Assembly: GCA_024681875.1 (NCBI GenBank)
Contig: JAILAA010000153.1
Coordinates: 22,881 to 86,880, forward strand
DNA: 64,000 nt
Direction of reading: 5' to 3'
Origin: Prevotella sp.
GTDB taxonomy: Bacteria > Bacteroidota > Bacteroidia > Bacteroidales > Bacteroidaceae
The notes under the pieces were generated by a model, which had not been told where the DNA came from, did not search any database, and worked only from the letters and a program-made list of their open reading frames with translations. Below, piece by piece: positions 55,800-64,000 of this stretch. The first letter of the stretch is position 1. Every line of letters starts with the position of its first letter. A program made the position numbers and the translations under genes.

Positions 55800-55807
55800 C
55801 AAAGGTA
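55800..55807 (-). promoter_or_regulatory. -7 box for parC
   Basis: The - strand reads TACCTTTG, 28 bases before the ATG at 55771. Confidence 0.6.
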
Positions 55808-55882
55808 CTATTTTTTTTACGAAAAAAGAAAAGAAAACGAAAAAAACTATGTACTATGCACTATGAATTATGAATTATTTCG

Positions 55883-55890
55883 TACCTTTG
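55883..55890 (+). promoter_or_regulatory. -7 box for the Fur-family gene, deciding its GTG start
   Basis: TACCTTTG is followed by CGCTC and then GTG at 55896. The predicted transcription start is at or next to the GTG, so any start further upstream cannot be used from this promoter. A short-word tract (ACTATG/GAATTATG, 55845-55880) lies just upstream. Confidence 0.65.
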
Positions 55891-55895
55891 CGCTC

Positions 55896-56318
55896 GTGAA
55901 ACAAGAAGAGTGCGTACAGTTGCTGGCCAGTCACGACGTCCGTCCGACGTCAAACCGCATTATTGTGCTGCGGGCTTTGGCATTGTCGGCACGTCCCTTG
56001 ACGCTGGCAGAGCTGGAGGAGAAACTGCTGTCGATAGACAAGTCGGGCATTTTCCGTGCCTTGACGCTCTTTCGCGAGCATCATCTTGTGCATACCATTG
56101 AGGATGGCTCCGGCGCCTTGCGCTATGAGTTGTGCCATGGTCACGGCGGCGACGACGACGACGACCTGCACGTACATTTCTTCTGCGAGCGATGTCATCG
56201 CACGTTCTGTCTCGATGGTGTCGCTGTGCCGCAGGTAGCTGTGCCGCCCGGCTTTGTGGCAACCTCGTCCAGCCACATTGTCAAGGGTGTCTGCCCCGAA
56301 TGTGGTGATGTCAATTAA
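55896..56318 (+). CDS. Fur-family metal-responsive transcriptional regulator
   Basis: 140 residues from GTG at 55896, the length of a normal Fur protein. Starting earlier (55794) would add 34 residues translated from repeat and promoter DNA. The winged helix has LLASHDVRPTSNRIIVLRAL and KSGIFRALTLFREHHLVHTIE. The dimerisation domain has a His/Asp-rich loop (HGHGGDDDDDLHVHFF) and two CxxC pairs, CERC and CPEC, expected to bind structural zinc. Whether it senses iron, zinc or peroxide cannot be told. It is followed after 38 bases by the DUF3467 gene. Confidence 0.88.
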   Translation: MKQEECVQLLASHDVRPTSNRIIVLRALALSARPLTLAELEEKLLSIDKSGIFRALTLFREHHLVHTIEDGSGALRYELCHGHGGDDDDDLHVHFFCERCHRTFCLDGVAVPQVAVPPGFVATSSSHIVKGVCPECGDVN

Positions 56319-56356
56319 CAATAATCATTCAACAATAAAAACACTCAACAATCATT

Positions 56357-56680
56357 ATGAACGAGAACGAAAAGAAGCAGCAAGGACTGCAGATTGAATT
56401 ATCGCCCGAAAAAGCTCAGGGCGAGTATGCCAACTTTGCCATCATCACCCACTCCAGCAGCGAGTTCATCGTCGACTTTGCTCGCATGTTGCCAGGCCTG
56501 GCCAAGGCACAGGTGCGCAGTCGCATCATCCTGGCTCCCGAACACGCCAAGCGCCTTTTGGGTGCCCTGCAGGAGAACATCATGCGCTACGAGCACTCCT
56601 ATGGCACTATTAAGATTCCCCAAGTGAAGGACGAGCCGCGTACCATTGCCCCCTTCAATGTGAAAGGCGGCGAGGCATAG
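56357..56680 (+). CDS. DUF3467 protein
   Basis: 107 residues, cytoplasmic. LSPEKAQGEYANFAIITHSSSEFIVDF cut to its landmarks: GEYANFAIITHSSSEF and DFARMLPGLAKAQVRSRI, then ILAPEHAKRLLGALQENI, the order seen in DUF3467 proteins of Bacteroidales. The function is unknown. It probably shares the Fur-family transcript. Its last 26 bases overlap the 3' end of the convergent phosphoesterase gene. Confidence 0.85.
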   Translation: MNENEKKQQGLQIELSPEKAQGEYANFAIITHSSSEFIVDFARMLPGLAKAQVRSRIILAPEHAKRLLGALQENIMRYEHSYGTIKIPQVKDEPRTIAPFNVKGGEA

Positions 56681-57779
56681 GCTGCAGTGTAGCCACCACG
56701 TATTCCGACTGTGTTCCGATGCGGAACTTGCCACCCCAGATGCCCAGACCGCTGGACACATAGTAGCGGGTGTTGCCCCGCTGGTGAGCGCCCCATGAGC
56801 ACTCGTAGAGAGCATCGGTTATCCACGAAACGGGCCATACCTGTCCGCGATGTGTATGCCCGCTGAGCTGGAAGTCCACCCCAGCCTTCTCGGCCTCTTC
56901 CAGCAGATAGGGCTGATGGTCAAGCACGATGGTATAGGTCTTCTCCAATTCCTCCAGGTTGGGGAAGACTTCTTTTTGTAGCTGCGCAATACTCTTGCGG
57001 TAATGATAGCTGCGGTCATCACGTCCGATAATGAGCAGACTGCTGTCTATGAGTGCAGCACTGTCCTTCAAAAGCGTGATGCCTGCCTCGCTGTAGAACT
57101 GGCGGGCACGCCGCACATCGCTATAATATTCATGATTTCCCAAGCAGGCATAGGCTGGTGCTTTCAGGCGGCGGAACTCTGCCGCCATATCCTCTTCCAA
57201 CAGCGGATGCACACTGATGTCGATAATATCGCCCGCAATAAGTACAGCATCAGGCTGCTCGGCATTGATTAGGTTTATCCAGTGAGCCAAGTCTGCGCGT
57301 GTGTTGTGGTAGCCTAAGTGCAGGTCGCTCAGCATCACCAGACGGATAGGATGATGAAGATTCTTCGAAGTAGAAAGACTGAGTTCCACGCGTACCTTAT
57401 TATTATATTGGATGGCACCACAGACAAAAACCGTAAGCAACAGACCTGTCAGCGCCGCCGTTGTTACCCAGTTCTGGTACAGCCACGCCTTCGGCACCAG
57501 ATGGACAAGCCGACCTAAGTCGAGCAGCAGGAATGTCATCACCATATATAGCAATACGATAACCGACGACGTGCCTATCCTGTAGAGCACACGCGCCAAA
57601 GGAAGCGGCATCCGCTCCAAGGCCCCGCTGAAGTCGAGCAGCAGCGAGAGAAAACACAACGTGCCTACGACGATGATAACCGTCTTCCACAAAGACGGCA
57701 GTGGAAGCAGCACCCACAGGTGCCACCCGCAGTAGGCCAACCCAGCAAAGGGCAGCAGCAAAAAAAGTACCATAAACAT
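56655..57779 (-). CDS. Membrane-anchored calcineurin-like metallophosphoesterase
   Basis: 374 residues. Four hydrophobic helices in the first 125 residues anchor it. The catalytic domain follows with the full metal-site set: SDLHLG (151-156), GDIID (183-187), GNHEYY (214-219) and SGHTHRGQVWP near 325-335. This layout matches the YkuE/YaeI-like group, some of which act on lipid-linked phosphates; substrate here unknown. A good promoter lies upstream, divergent from endonuclease I. Confidence 0.9.
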   Translation of the reverse strand: MFMVLFLLLPFAGLAYCGWHLWVLLPLPSLWKTVIIVVGTLCFLSLLLDFSGALERMPLPLARVLYRIGTSSVIVLLYMVMTFLLLDLGRLVHLVPKAWLYQNWVTTAALTGLLLTVFVCGAIQYNNKVRVELSLSTSKNLHHPIRLVMLSDLHLGYHNTRADLAHWINLINAEQPDAVLIAGDIIDISVHPLLEEDMAAEFRRLKAPAYACLGNHEYYSDVRRARQFYSEAGITLLKDSAALIDSSLLIIGRDDRSYHYRKSIAQLQKEVFPNLEELEKTYTIVLDHQPYLLEEAEKAGVDFQLSGHTHRGQVWPVSWITDALYECSWGAHQRGNTRYYVSSGLGIWGGKFRIGTQSEYVVATLQPMPRRLSH

Positions 57780-57803
57780 CTATCGTTTTGTAATAGAACT
57801 GCG

Positions 57804-57835
57804 CAAAGGTAGCAAAAACTTGTCATTCGGGCAAA
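57804..57835 (-). promoter_or_regulatory. Promoter of the metallophosphoesterase gene
   Basis: On the - strand: TTTG (57835-57832), a 20-base spacer, TACCTTTG (57811-57804), and 24 bases to the ATG. A full consensus match. Confidence 0.8.
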
Positions 57836-57884
57836 TCCTGCAGTTTTTTTTGCCCGCAAAGACGCCAGTAATCCTTTTTTTTCG

Positions 57885-57892
57885 TATCTTTG
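57885..57892 (+). promoter_or_regulatory. -7 box for the endonuclease I gene
   Basis: TATCTTTG, 35 bases before the ATG at 57928. It rules out the longer reading frame that begins at 57820. Confidence 0.6.
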
Positions 57893-57927
57893 CACAATCA
57901 TTACTGCATCATCTTTTCCGAAACAAA

Positions 57928-58929
57928 ATGAAAAGACACTTGTTCTTACTATTGTCCCTGGCGATGTGCATCACATCTTTATGGGCACAAGGTCCTAATG
58001 GTTCAGGGCCTTACTACAGGAATGCTGACGGCAAGAGGGGAGCTCAGCTGAAGACGGCCCTCTGCGGTATTATCTACAACCGCAACGAGGGAGGTGCACT
58101 CAATACTGCCTACAAGGCGCTGTGGACGCATTTCAAGACCACCGACGCACGCCCCAACGGAAAAGTGTGGGACATGTATTCCAACAAGCGCGAGATGACT
58201 TTCGTCACCGACCAGGCAGGCAATTACAGCCAAGAGGGTGATGTATATAACCGTGAGCACTCATTCCCCAACAGCTGGTTTGGTGGCAAGGTGATGCCTA
58301 TGTACACCGATCTTTTCCACATGTATCCTACCGACGGCTTTGTGAACAACAAGCGTGCCAACTTCCCCTTTGGCGAGACCAACGGGGAAAGCTACAAGTC
58401 GGCCAACAACTTCAGCAAGCTGGGCAAGTGCACCTTCTTGGGCTATTCAGGCACCGTCTTCGAGCCCAACGACGAATACAAGGGCGACTTCGCGCGCACC
58501 TACTTCTATATGGTGACCTGCTATGAGGAGAAACTGCCCGACTGGTATGTCAGCTGTCCGGATTCGCAGCCCACCCTCGATGGCAAGACCTATCCGGGCC
58601 TCAGCGAATGGCAGCTGAAGATGCTGATGAAGTGGGCAAAGAACGACCCCGTCAGCGAAAAGGAAATCAACCGCAACAATGCAGTCTTTTCCATTCAGGA
58701 AAACCGCAACCCCTTCATCGACTATCCCGGTTTAGAAGATTATATCTGGGGCGACAAGCAGCAGGTGGCTTTCAGCTATGACCATTACGGCAATACCGGC
58801 ATCACCGAGCTCGCCACTGATTCCCACATGACAGGCCAGCGGATTACTTACGACCTCAGCGGCCGCCGCGTCACTAACATCACCAAGGGTGTCTATATCG
58901 TTGACGGGCGTAAGGTCGTCATCAAGTGA
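57928..58929 (+). CDS. Secreted endonuclease I (EndA/NucM family)
   Basis: Extracellular or periplasmic non-specific nuclease, 333 residues. The ATG at 57928 gives signal peptide MKRHLFLLLSLAMCITSLWAQ and follows the promoter. The beta-beta-alpha metal nuclease motif is YNREHSFPNSWF, with the expected general base H111, and DLFHMYPTDGFVNNKRANFPFGE follows, as in the family. The C-terminal tail ITYDLSGRRVTNITKGVYIVDGRKVVIK (shown here by landmarks YDLSGRRV and KGVYIVDGRKV) is the sorting-type tail of Prevotella secreted proteins. Probably used for nutrient release from DNA or RNA. Confidence 0.88.
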   Translation: MKRHLFLLLSLAMCITSLWAQGPNGSGPYYRNADGKRGAQLKTALCGIIYNRNEGGALNTAYKALWTHFKTTDARPNGKVWDMYSNKREMTFVTDQAGNYSQEGDVYNREHSFPNSWFGGKVMPMYTDLFHMYPTDGFVNNKRANFPFGETNGESYKSANNFSKLGKCTFLGYSGTVFEPNDEYKGDFARTYFYMVTCYEEKLPDWYVSCPDSQPTLDGKTYPGLSEWQLKMLMKWAKNDPVSEKEINRNNAVFSIQENRNPFIDYPGLEDYIWGDKQQVAFSYDHYGNTGITELATDSHMTGQRITYDLSGRRVTNITKGVYIVDGRKVVIK

Positions 58930-58988
58930 ATGATCCCCTCACAGGGGCCACGGACATTTATTCTTTTTTTTAAGTTTTTAGAATATTT

Positions 58989-59020
58989 TTTGCCAGCACA
59001 AAAAAAAACGATTATCTTTG
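58989..59020 (+). promoter_or_regulatory. Promoter upstream of the N-terminally truncated Omp28/MBG gene
   Basis: TTTG (58989-58992), a 20-base spacer and TATCTTTG (59013-59020): a full consensus match. The frame that becomes coding opens only after TAG at 59035-59037 and has no ATG near the expected transcription start. Confidence 0.75.
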
Positions 59021-59100
59021 CATCATCCATTGATTAGGCGCCATTCGGAACGAAAAATGCCTATGCTACGACCTCTGGCTGGGGATCCTTCCCTAAGATT

Positions 59101-60855
59101 GTGGAGATGGAGCCCACGGGCGAGGAGCTGAGCCAGCACTCTGTCAGCGTGGTCGCCGAGGACTTCGGCACGCAATATGCCGGTCTGGGCAACGAGGTGA
59201 AAGTGCCCCTCAATGTGGTAGGCGGCAGCATTGAGCCTATCACCAACATCGACTACACCGTCACAACGGGTAGCGATGTGTACACGCAGCACTTGGAGGT
59301 GGATCCCACCACCTATATGATGACTGCCGAAGTGCTGGTTCCTGTCAAGGCCGATGCCACCGTCGGCGAAAAGGTGAAGACGCTGACCATCACCAAGGTG
59401 AACGGTTTCGATAACGAAGCTGTTGAGAAAAGTGCTGTCGGAAAGCTTGTTACCGTGAAGCGCAAGCCGAAGTTCGTGCCCTTAGTGGAGGAAGCCACCG
59501 GTACGTGGTGCGGATGGTGTCCGCGTGGTGCCATAGGTTTGAAACTGCTCAACAAGACCTTCCGCAATGATGTGGTCACCGTGGCCGTGCATAGCGAAGA
59601 CCCGATGGAGCTGCCTGGCTATAGCCTTCATTCCACTAATTTCCCTAACTGTCAGATCAACCGCGGTGACTTCTTCGATCCCTACTATGGATCCAGCGAC
59701 CTGGTCTTTGGTATCAAGAAAGATGTGGAGGCTGCCATACGCCAGTATACTATTGGTGAGATTGCGGTGAATGCCGAGTGGACTGACGACAGCCAGACGG
59801 CCATCAAGGTCAGCACCACCACTACCTTTGTAGAAGATGTCGCCTCCTCGCCTTATCAGATAGGCTACCTGCTGTTGGAAGACAAGCAGACGGGCACTAC
59901 GTCCAAATGGTATCAGTCTAATTACTTTGCAGGTACTTCCAATACTGATCCTAACCTGAAAACGCTTGTCATGAGCCCGTCGAAGATGCAGGACGTGGAA
60001 TATGACTATGTTCCAGTGGGCGTCTGGCAGCACCTGACAGGCATTGAAGGCTCGCTGCCTGCGACTATTACTAGCGAGGTGCCTATGAACTACACCTACA
60101 CGCTCGACATCGCAGATAACACACACATCCAGAACAAGGCGCAACTGACAGTTGTGGCACTGTTGCTGAACAAGGAGACAGGCAAGGTGCTGAATACTGC
60201 CAAGTTCAAGTTCACACCAGATCCTGAGCCTTCAGTGGTCACCGTCACGAATTGCAGCCGTATTTATGGTGATGCCAACCCAGTATTTGAGTATACCGTT
60301 GCCGGCGGTGCCCTTGAGGGAACACCCGAAATCATCTGCGGCGCCACTGCAACATCGCCCGTCGGTGAATATCCTATCGAAATCAAGAAGGGTTCTGTCA
60401 CCAATGAGGAGGTGACTTATGTGGGTGGCGTGCTGACCATCGAGCAGGCTCCCTTGAAAGCAATGGTAGGAAACTACGAGCGCGAACAGGGTGAGAATAA
60501 TCCCAAGTTTGAGATTACCTACGAGGGATGGAAGAACGGAGAGAACGAAAGCGTGCTGCAGAGTAAACCTGTAGCCACGACAGAAGCCACGAAAGACAGT
60601 CCTGTGGGCGAATATCCCATCGTGGTGAGCGGCGGTGCGGCGAAGAACTATGTGCTGGAGTATGTGAACGGCGTCCTTACAGTCACTGAGCCGTCGGGGA
60701 TCATGGAGATATCAGCAGACCATCCTGTCGACATCTATCACACAAAGGGCTATCTGGTCCGTGAAAAAGCCACCTCGCTTGAGGGCCTTGCAAATGGCGT
60801 TTACATCATCCGCTCGAAAGGCAAAGCTGACAGAAAGATGGTCATCCGCAATTAA
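59101..60855 (+). CDS. Omp28-like protein with MBG repeats, N-terminus missing
   Basis: Residues are counted from GTG at 59101 (584 residues). Coding-like sequence already runs in frame from 59038 (PFGTKNAYATTSGWGSFPKI), with no start codon or signal peptide before it. Domains: an N-terminal beta region; a thioredoxin-like Omp28-type domain with C137/C140 in GTWCGWCPRG; two MBG-type beta repeats (RIYGDANPVFEYTVAGG, near 400, and YEREQGENNPKFEITYEGW, near 460); and a C-terminal sorting-type tail (KGYLVREKA, NGVYIIRSKG). A tail for export without a signal peptide suggests a 5' deletion that fused the promoter to mid-gene, or an unusual start. It may be a pseudogene. Confidence 0.65.
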   Translation: MEMEPTGEELSQHSVSVVAEDFGTQYAGLGNEVKVPLNVVGGSIEPITNIDYTVTTGSDVYTQHLEVDPTTYMMTAEVLVPVKADATVGEKVKTLTITKVNGFDNEAVEKSAVGKLVTVKRKPKFVPLVEEATGTWCGWCPRGAIGLKLLNKTFRNDVVTVAVHSEDPMELPGYSLHSTNFPNCQINRGDFFDPYYGSSDLVFGIKKDVEAAIRQYTIGEIAVNAEWTDDSQTAIKVSTTTTFVEDVASSPYQIGYLLLEDKQTGTTSKWYQSNYFAGTSNTDPNLKTLVMSPSKMQDVEYDYVPVGVWQHLTGIEGSLPATITSEVPMNYTYTLDIADNTHIQNKAQLTVVALLLNKETGKVLNTAKFKFTPDPEPSVVTVTNCSRIYGDANPVFEYTVAGGALEGTPEIICGATATSPVGEYPIEIKKGSVTNEEVTYVGGVLTIEQAPLKAMVGNYEREQGENNPKFEITYEGWKNGENESVLQSKPVATTEATKDSPVGEYPIVVSGGAAKNYVLEYVNGVLTVTEPSGIMEISADHPVDIYHTKGYLVREKATSLEGLANGVYIIRSKGKADRKMVIRN

Positions 60856-60894
60856 TATCACCACACAACTCGAGCTCATTTCTTGAATGAGTCT

Positions 60895-61007
60895 GGAGCT
60901 TTCTTAAAAAAGTAAAACAAGTTGTTTTACTGAAAAAGTCATATGAGTTTTTTTCAAAAGGGACTCCTTTTTTCAGTAAAACAACTTGTTTTACTTTTTG
61001 GGGCTCC
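60895..61007. repeat. Large inverted repeat with nested palindromes, 31-base arms
   Basis: Perfect 31-base arms at 60907-60937 and 60969-60999, each containing the palindrome GTAAAACAAGTTGTTTTAC or its complement, separated by 31 bases. An outer GGAGC/GCTCC pair (60895-60899, 61003-61007) extends it. The spacer carries GTCATATGAGTTTTTTT, shared with the terminator at 32656-32717. It probably terminates the preceding gene and may be a mobile-type repeat. Confidence 0.75.
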
Positions 61008-61216
61008 ACAATGCTGATAAAATCAGGGGTTTGGAAAGAGAGTCCACCCCCACCGTTGAATCCTCACGCATCAGCGTTGCCTTCACTCAGTTTTCGAGAC
61101 TCTTACTTTTGTCAGAATAGACCGCCAAAGCCGTTAAATAATGTTTATTATGTTAATTGTCTATAATTTCTGATTCTTTTTTGAATACCTATATAGGACT
61201 TTTCATAATAAAGTAG
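61008..61216. other. Non-coding stretch before the str operon promoter
   Basis: About 210 bases with no supported open frame, RNA gene or strong hairpin. The right half becomes AT-rich toward the rpsL promoter. Confidence 0.5.
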
Positions 61217-61224
61217 TACCTTTG
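61217..61224 (+). promoter_or_regulatory. -7 box of the str (rpsL-rpsG-fusA) operon
   Basis: TACCTTTG with a leader of about 90 bases to the rpsL ATG. No TTTG at the proper -33 distance. The AT-rich sequence upstream may act as an UP-type element (inference). Confidence 0.65.
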
Positions 61225-61320
61225 CAGCCCGAAATACGCCCTTATGTGACAAGGGAGTATTGTGACGTATTGAAATCTATACAATAATATATATAAATAA
61301 CAAAAAACGTAAATTTAATT

Positions 61321-61701
61321 ATGCCTACAATTTCACAATTGGTTCGCAAAGGCAGAAAGGTGATCGTAGACAAGTCGAAGTCACCCGCTTTGGACAACTG
61401 TCCCCAGCGTCGTGGCGTCTGTGTGCGTGTCTATACCACGACACCTAAGAAGCCTAATTCGGCTATGCGTAAGGTAGCCCGTGTTCGTTTGACTAACCAG
61501 AAGGAAGTCAACAGTTACATTCCCGGAGAGGGACACAACTTGCAGGAGCACAGCATCGTGCTGGTGCGCGGCGGTCGTGTGAAGGACCTTCCCGGTGTGC
61601 GTTATCACATCGTCCGTGGTACTTTGGACACCGCCGGCGTGGCTAACCGCCTGCAGCGTCGCTCGAAGTACGGTGCCAAGCGCCCGAAGCAGAAGAAGTA
61701 A
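61321..61701 (+). CDS. rpsL: 30S ribosomal protein S12
   Basis: Decoding-centre protein of the small subunit, 126 residues. [12 protein letters not shown] at the N-terminus, [18 protein letters not shown], and [21 protein letters not shown] are universal blocks. The two lysines whose changes give streptomycin resistance in other bacteria (in PKKPNS and VKDLPG) are the ordinary residues here. It heads the str operon with rpsG and fusA. Confidence 0.99.
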   Translation: MPTISQLVRKGRKVIVDKSKSPALDNCPQRRGVCVRVYTTTPKKPNSAMRKVARVRLTNQKEVNSYIPGEGHNLQEHSIVLVRGGRVKDLPGVRYHIVRGTLDTAGVANRLQRRSKYGAKRPKQKK

Positions 61702-62007
61702 GAAGAGTGAAGTGAGTTTTTGAGTTTTTTGGTTCCATGAGTGCTCGGTGATGAGCAGGCTCAGAACCGGGAAGATAAAAAAAAATTGAAAAATTGAAAA
61801 ATTGAAATTCTTCATAACTCAAAAGACTCAAAAACTCAAAAACTTACATAACTCAGATTACGGACCGACAGAGAGTCAGTCCACCCCAAAAAGAAAAAAC
61901 GTTTTGCTGGAGAAATCTTAAGAAAAGGTTGAGTAAATGCCCGAGTGTGGGCGTTGAAGACAAAAGAAGAGAACAGCCCTGGCAGACAAAAACAGTAAAA
62001 ACAAAAA
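61702..62007 (+). other. Long rpsL-rpsG spacer with short-word repeats and a possible S7-binding leader
   Basis: 306 bases without a gene. The first half (61715-61855) is filled with GAGTTTTT, AAAATTGA and AAACTCA words, including a tract and its complement. The last 90 bases contain TGCCCGAGTGTGGGC, a small hairpin, before the rpsG ATG. In Escherichia coli the S12-S7 spacer holds the S7 autorepression site; an equivalent here is only inference. Confidence 0.5.
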
Positions 62008-62484
62008 ATGAGAAAAGCAAAACCCAAGAAGCGTGTGATCCTGCCGGATCCCGTGTTCAACGACACCAAGGTGTCGAAGTTCGTGAATCATCTGATGTTC
62101 GACGGCAAGAAGTCGAAGTCGTATGAGATTTTCTACAACTCCCTCGAGATTGTCAAGGGTAAGATGAAGGATGCTGAGAAGACTCCTCTGGAAATCTGGA
62201 AGCAGGCTCTCGACAACATTACCCCGCAGGTGGAGGTGAAGAGCCGTCGTATCGGCGGTGCCACATTCCAGGTTCCTACCGAGATTCGTCCCGACCGTAA
62301 GGAGAGCGTCTCTATGAAGAACATGATTGGCTTTGCCCGCAAGCGCAGCGGCAAATCGATGGCCGACAAGCTCGCAGCCGAAATCATGGACGCATTCAAC
62401 AATCAGGGAGGTGCCTTCAAGCGTAAGGAGGATATGCACCGTATGGCAGAGGCCAACCGTGCTTTCGCTCACTTCAGATTCTAA
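62008..62484 (+). CDS. rpsG: 30S ribosomal protein S7
   Basis: Head-nucleating small-subunit protein that contacts 16S rRNA and E-site tRNA. 158 residues. [19 protein letters not shown] at the N-terminus, [15 protein letters not shown], and [19 protein letters not shown] (family core), with [13 protein letters not shown] at the end. Normal length. It is followed after 39 bases by fusA. Confidence 0.99.
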   Translation: MRKAKPKKRVILPDPVFNDTKVSKFVNHLMFDGKKSKSYEIFYNSLEIVKGKMKDAEKTPLEIWKQALDNITPQVEVKSRRIGGATFQVPTEIRPDRKESVSMKNMIGFARKRSGKSMADKLAAEIMDAFNNQGGAFKRKEDMHRMAEANRAFAHFRF

Positions 62485-62523
62485 TAGGTATAGGTAAAAA
62501 GATTTAGGATAATTGAGAAAGCA

Positions 62524-64000
62524 ATGGCAAAACAAGATTTGCACCTGACAAGAAATATCGGCATCATGGCTCACATTGATGCCGGTAAGACCACCACGTC
62601 CGAGCGCATCCTGTTCTATACGGGTAAGACCCATAAGATTGGCGAGGTTCATGACGGAGCCGCCACGATGGACTGGATGGCACAGGAGCAGGAACGCGGC
62701 ATCACCATCACGAGTGCTGCTACCACCTGCTACTGGGAGTGGAACAACAACAAGTATAAGATTAACCTCATTGACACCCCGGGACACGTCGACTTCACCG
62801 CTGAGGTGGAGCGCTCGCTTCGTGTTCTCGATGGTGCTGTGGCTACCTACTCCGCCGCTGATGGCGTACAGCCCCAGTCGGAGACTGTCTGGCGTCAGGC
62901 CGACAAGTACAATGTGCCCCGTATCGGCTACGTGAACAAGATGGATCGCTCGGGTGCCGACTTCTTCGAGACCGTGCAGCAGATGCGCGACATCCTCGGA
63001 GCCAACCCCGTGGTTATCCAGGTGCCCATCGGCGCTGAGGAGAACTTCAAGGGTGTGGTCGACCTCATCAAGATGAAGGCCATTCTGTGGCATGACGAGA
63101 CGATGGGTGCCGAGTATGACGTCGAGCCGATTCCCGCCGACCTGCAGGACGAGTGCGACGAGTGGCGCAACAAGCTGCTCGAGGCCGCTGCTGAGTACGA
63201 CGAGGCTCTCATGGAGAAATACTTCGACGATCCCACCTCTATCACCGAGGCTGAAATCATCGCCGCCATCCGCAAGGGTACCTGCGCTATGGAGTGCACC
63301 CCGATGCTCTGCGGTTCATCCTATAAGAACAAGGGCGTGCAGCCCCTGCTCGACTATGTTTGCGCTTTCCTGCCCGCTCCCGTTGACGTGGAGGTGGTCA
63401 AGGGTACCAATCCCAACACCGAGGAGGAGGAAGACCGCAAGCCCAGCGAGGACGATGCTACTGCAGCCCTCGCCTTCAAGATTGCCACCGATCCCTACAT
63501 GGGCCGTCTGGTGTTCTTCCGCGTCTACTCTGGTAGCGTGAAGGCTGGCTCTTACGTCTACAACCCCCGCTCAGGCAAGAAGGAGCGTATCAGCCGTCTG
63601 TTCCAGATGAACTCTAACAAGGAGATTCCTATGGAGAGTATCGACGCTGGCGACATTGGCGCAGGCGTAGGCTTCAAGGATATCCGCACCGGCGACACCC
63701 TCTGCGATGAGGAGAAGCCCATCGTGCTCGAGTCGATGACCTTCCCCGACACTGTGATCTCTATCGCCGTGGAGCCGAAGAGTCAGGCTGACATCGCCAA
63801 GCTGGACAACGGCCTGGCTAAGCTGGCCGAGGAAGACCCGACATTCACCGTGCGCACCGACGAGCAGAGCGGCCAGACCATCATCAGCGGTATGGGCGAG
63901 CTGCACCTCGACATCATCATCGACCGCCTGAAGCGCGAGTTCAAGGTGGAGTGCAACCAGGGCAAGCCCCAGGTGAACTACAAGGAGGCCATTACCAAGA
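62524..64000 (+). CDS. fusA: Elongation factor G (3' end cut by window)
   Basis: Translocation GTPase. The frame is open from ATG at 62524 to the window edge (492 codons, about two thirds of the protein). GTPase motifs are all present: G1 AHIDAGKTT near 16-24, G2 [11 protein letters not shown]3 DTPGHVDFT and G4 [10 protein letters not shown]. Domain II begins near [20 protein letters not shown]. Intact GTPase motifs and the str-operon position identify the canonical factor, not the GTPase-deficient EF-G2 paralogue known from Bacteroides. Confidence 0.98.
   Translation, partial: MAKQDLHLTRNIGIMAHIDAGKTTTSERILFYTGKTHKIGEVHDGAATMDWMAQEQERGITITSAATTCYWEWNNNKYKINLIDTPGHVDFTAEVERSLRVLDGAVATYSAADGVQPQSETVWRQADKYNVPRIGYVNKMDRSGADFFETVQQMRDILGANPVVIQVPIGAEENFKGVVDLIKMKAILWHDETMGAEYDVEPIPADLQDECDEWRNKLLEAAAEYDEALMEKYFDDPTSITEAEIIAAIRKGTCAMECTPMLCGSSYKNKGVQPLLDYVCAFLPAPVDVEVVKGTNPNTEEEEDRKPSEDDATAALAFKIATDPYMGRLVFFRVYSGSVKAGSYVYNPRSGKKERISRLFQMNSNKEIPMESIDAGDIGAGVGFKDIRTGDTLCDEEKPIVLESMTFPDTVISIAVEPKSQADIAKLDNGLAKLAEEDPTFTVRTDEQSGQTIISGMGELHLDIIIDRLKREFKVECNQGKPQVNYKEAITK

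Noticed and set aside
55794..55895. Longer N-terminus for the Fur-family protein
   Set aside because: The extra 34 codons cover a poly-A/word-repeat tract and the -7 box itself, and give a non-conserved Tyr/Lys-rich leader.
61321..61701. Streptomycin-resistance substitutions in rpsL
   Set aside because: The lysines in PKKPNS and VKDLPG are the ordinary residues.
61918..63093. 391-codon - strand open frame across rpsG and fusA
   Set aside because: It lies fully opposite two unmistakable ribosomal and elongation-factor genes. Long antisense frames are common at this codon usage.

Overview
The window reads as a chromosome segment from a Bacteroidota bacterium of the order Bacteroidales, most like Prevotellaceae (Prevotella in the broad sense). 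The support is: two SusC/SusD pairs, lipoproteins with a Cys lipobox, many promoters with the Bacteroidota -7 box TAnnTTTG instead of sigma70 boxes, few recognisable Shine-Dalgarno sites, C-terminal sorting-type tails, a DUF3467 gene and an rpsL-rpsG-fusA str operon. Base composition looks moderately GC-rich (not computed). There is no phage, plasmid, CRISPR, rRNA or tRNA signal. This looks like core chromosome with two accessory nutrient-acquisition blocks.

Layout. 1-260: tail of an unidentified + strand gene and a repeat-filled gap. 261-23450 (all -): a 1325-residue secreted multi-module protein with its own promoter and terminator, then a closely spaced run: fasciclin protein, SusC, SusD, fasciclin protein, fasciclin protein, SusC, SusD and glutamate dehydrogenase gdhA. 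No glycan-degrading enzyme is present, so the cargo may not be a polysaccharide. 23602-25852: an esterase fused to a decayed HAD domain, divergent from a small membrane protein and a PfkB sugar kinase. 26019-32602 (+): lplA-gcvT-gcvH-gcvPA-gcvPB-lpdA, a self-contained glycine cleavage operon with its own lipoate ligase. 32754-40272 (-): alaS, S41 peptidase, outer-membrane barrel, a possible 28-residue membrane peptide and an M16 peptidase. 40475-50250: a plant cell-wall block with two paralogous CE1-like esterases around a GH3 gene and a GH3 relic (+), facing GH43 and GH78 genes (-). 50477-60855: HerA-like ATPase, a DUF3316-like protein, topoisomerase IV subunit A, a Fur-family regulator, DUF3467, a membrane metallophosphoesterase, endonuclease I and an Omp28/MBG-domain protein that has lost its N-terminus. 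61321-64000: rpsL, rpsG and fusA (cut by the window end).

The most unusual signal crosses gene boundaries. Short palindromic, GC-rich repeats and runs of short tandem words, which normally sit between genes, also lie in frame inside conserved housekeeping genes (lplA, gcvT, lpdA, the M16 peptidase) as peptide inserts. The palindromic kinds come in pairs within one gene. The same kinds of sequence also supply the hydrophobic cores of several signal peptides. A second item of interest is the fasciclin/SusCD operon, a candidate uptake or adhesion system whose substrate cannot be read from the sequence.
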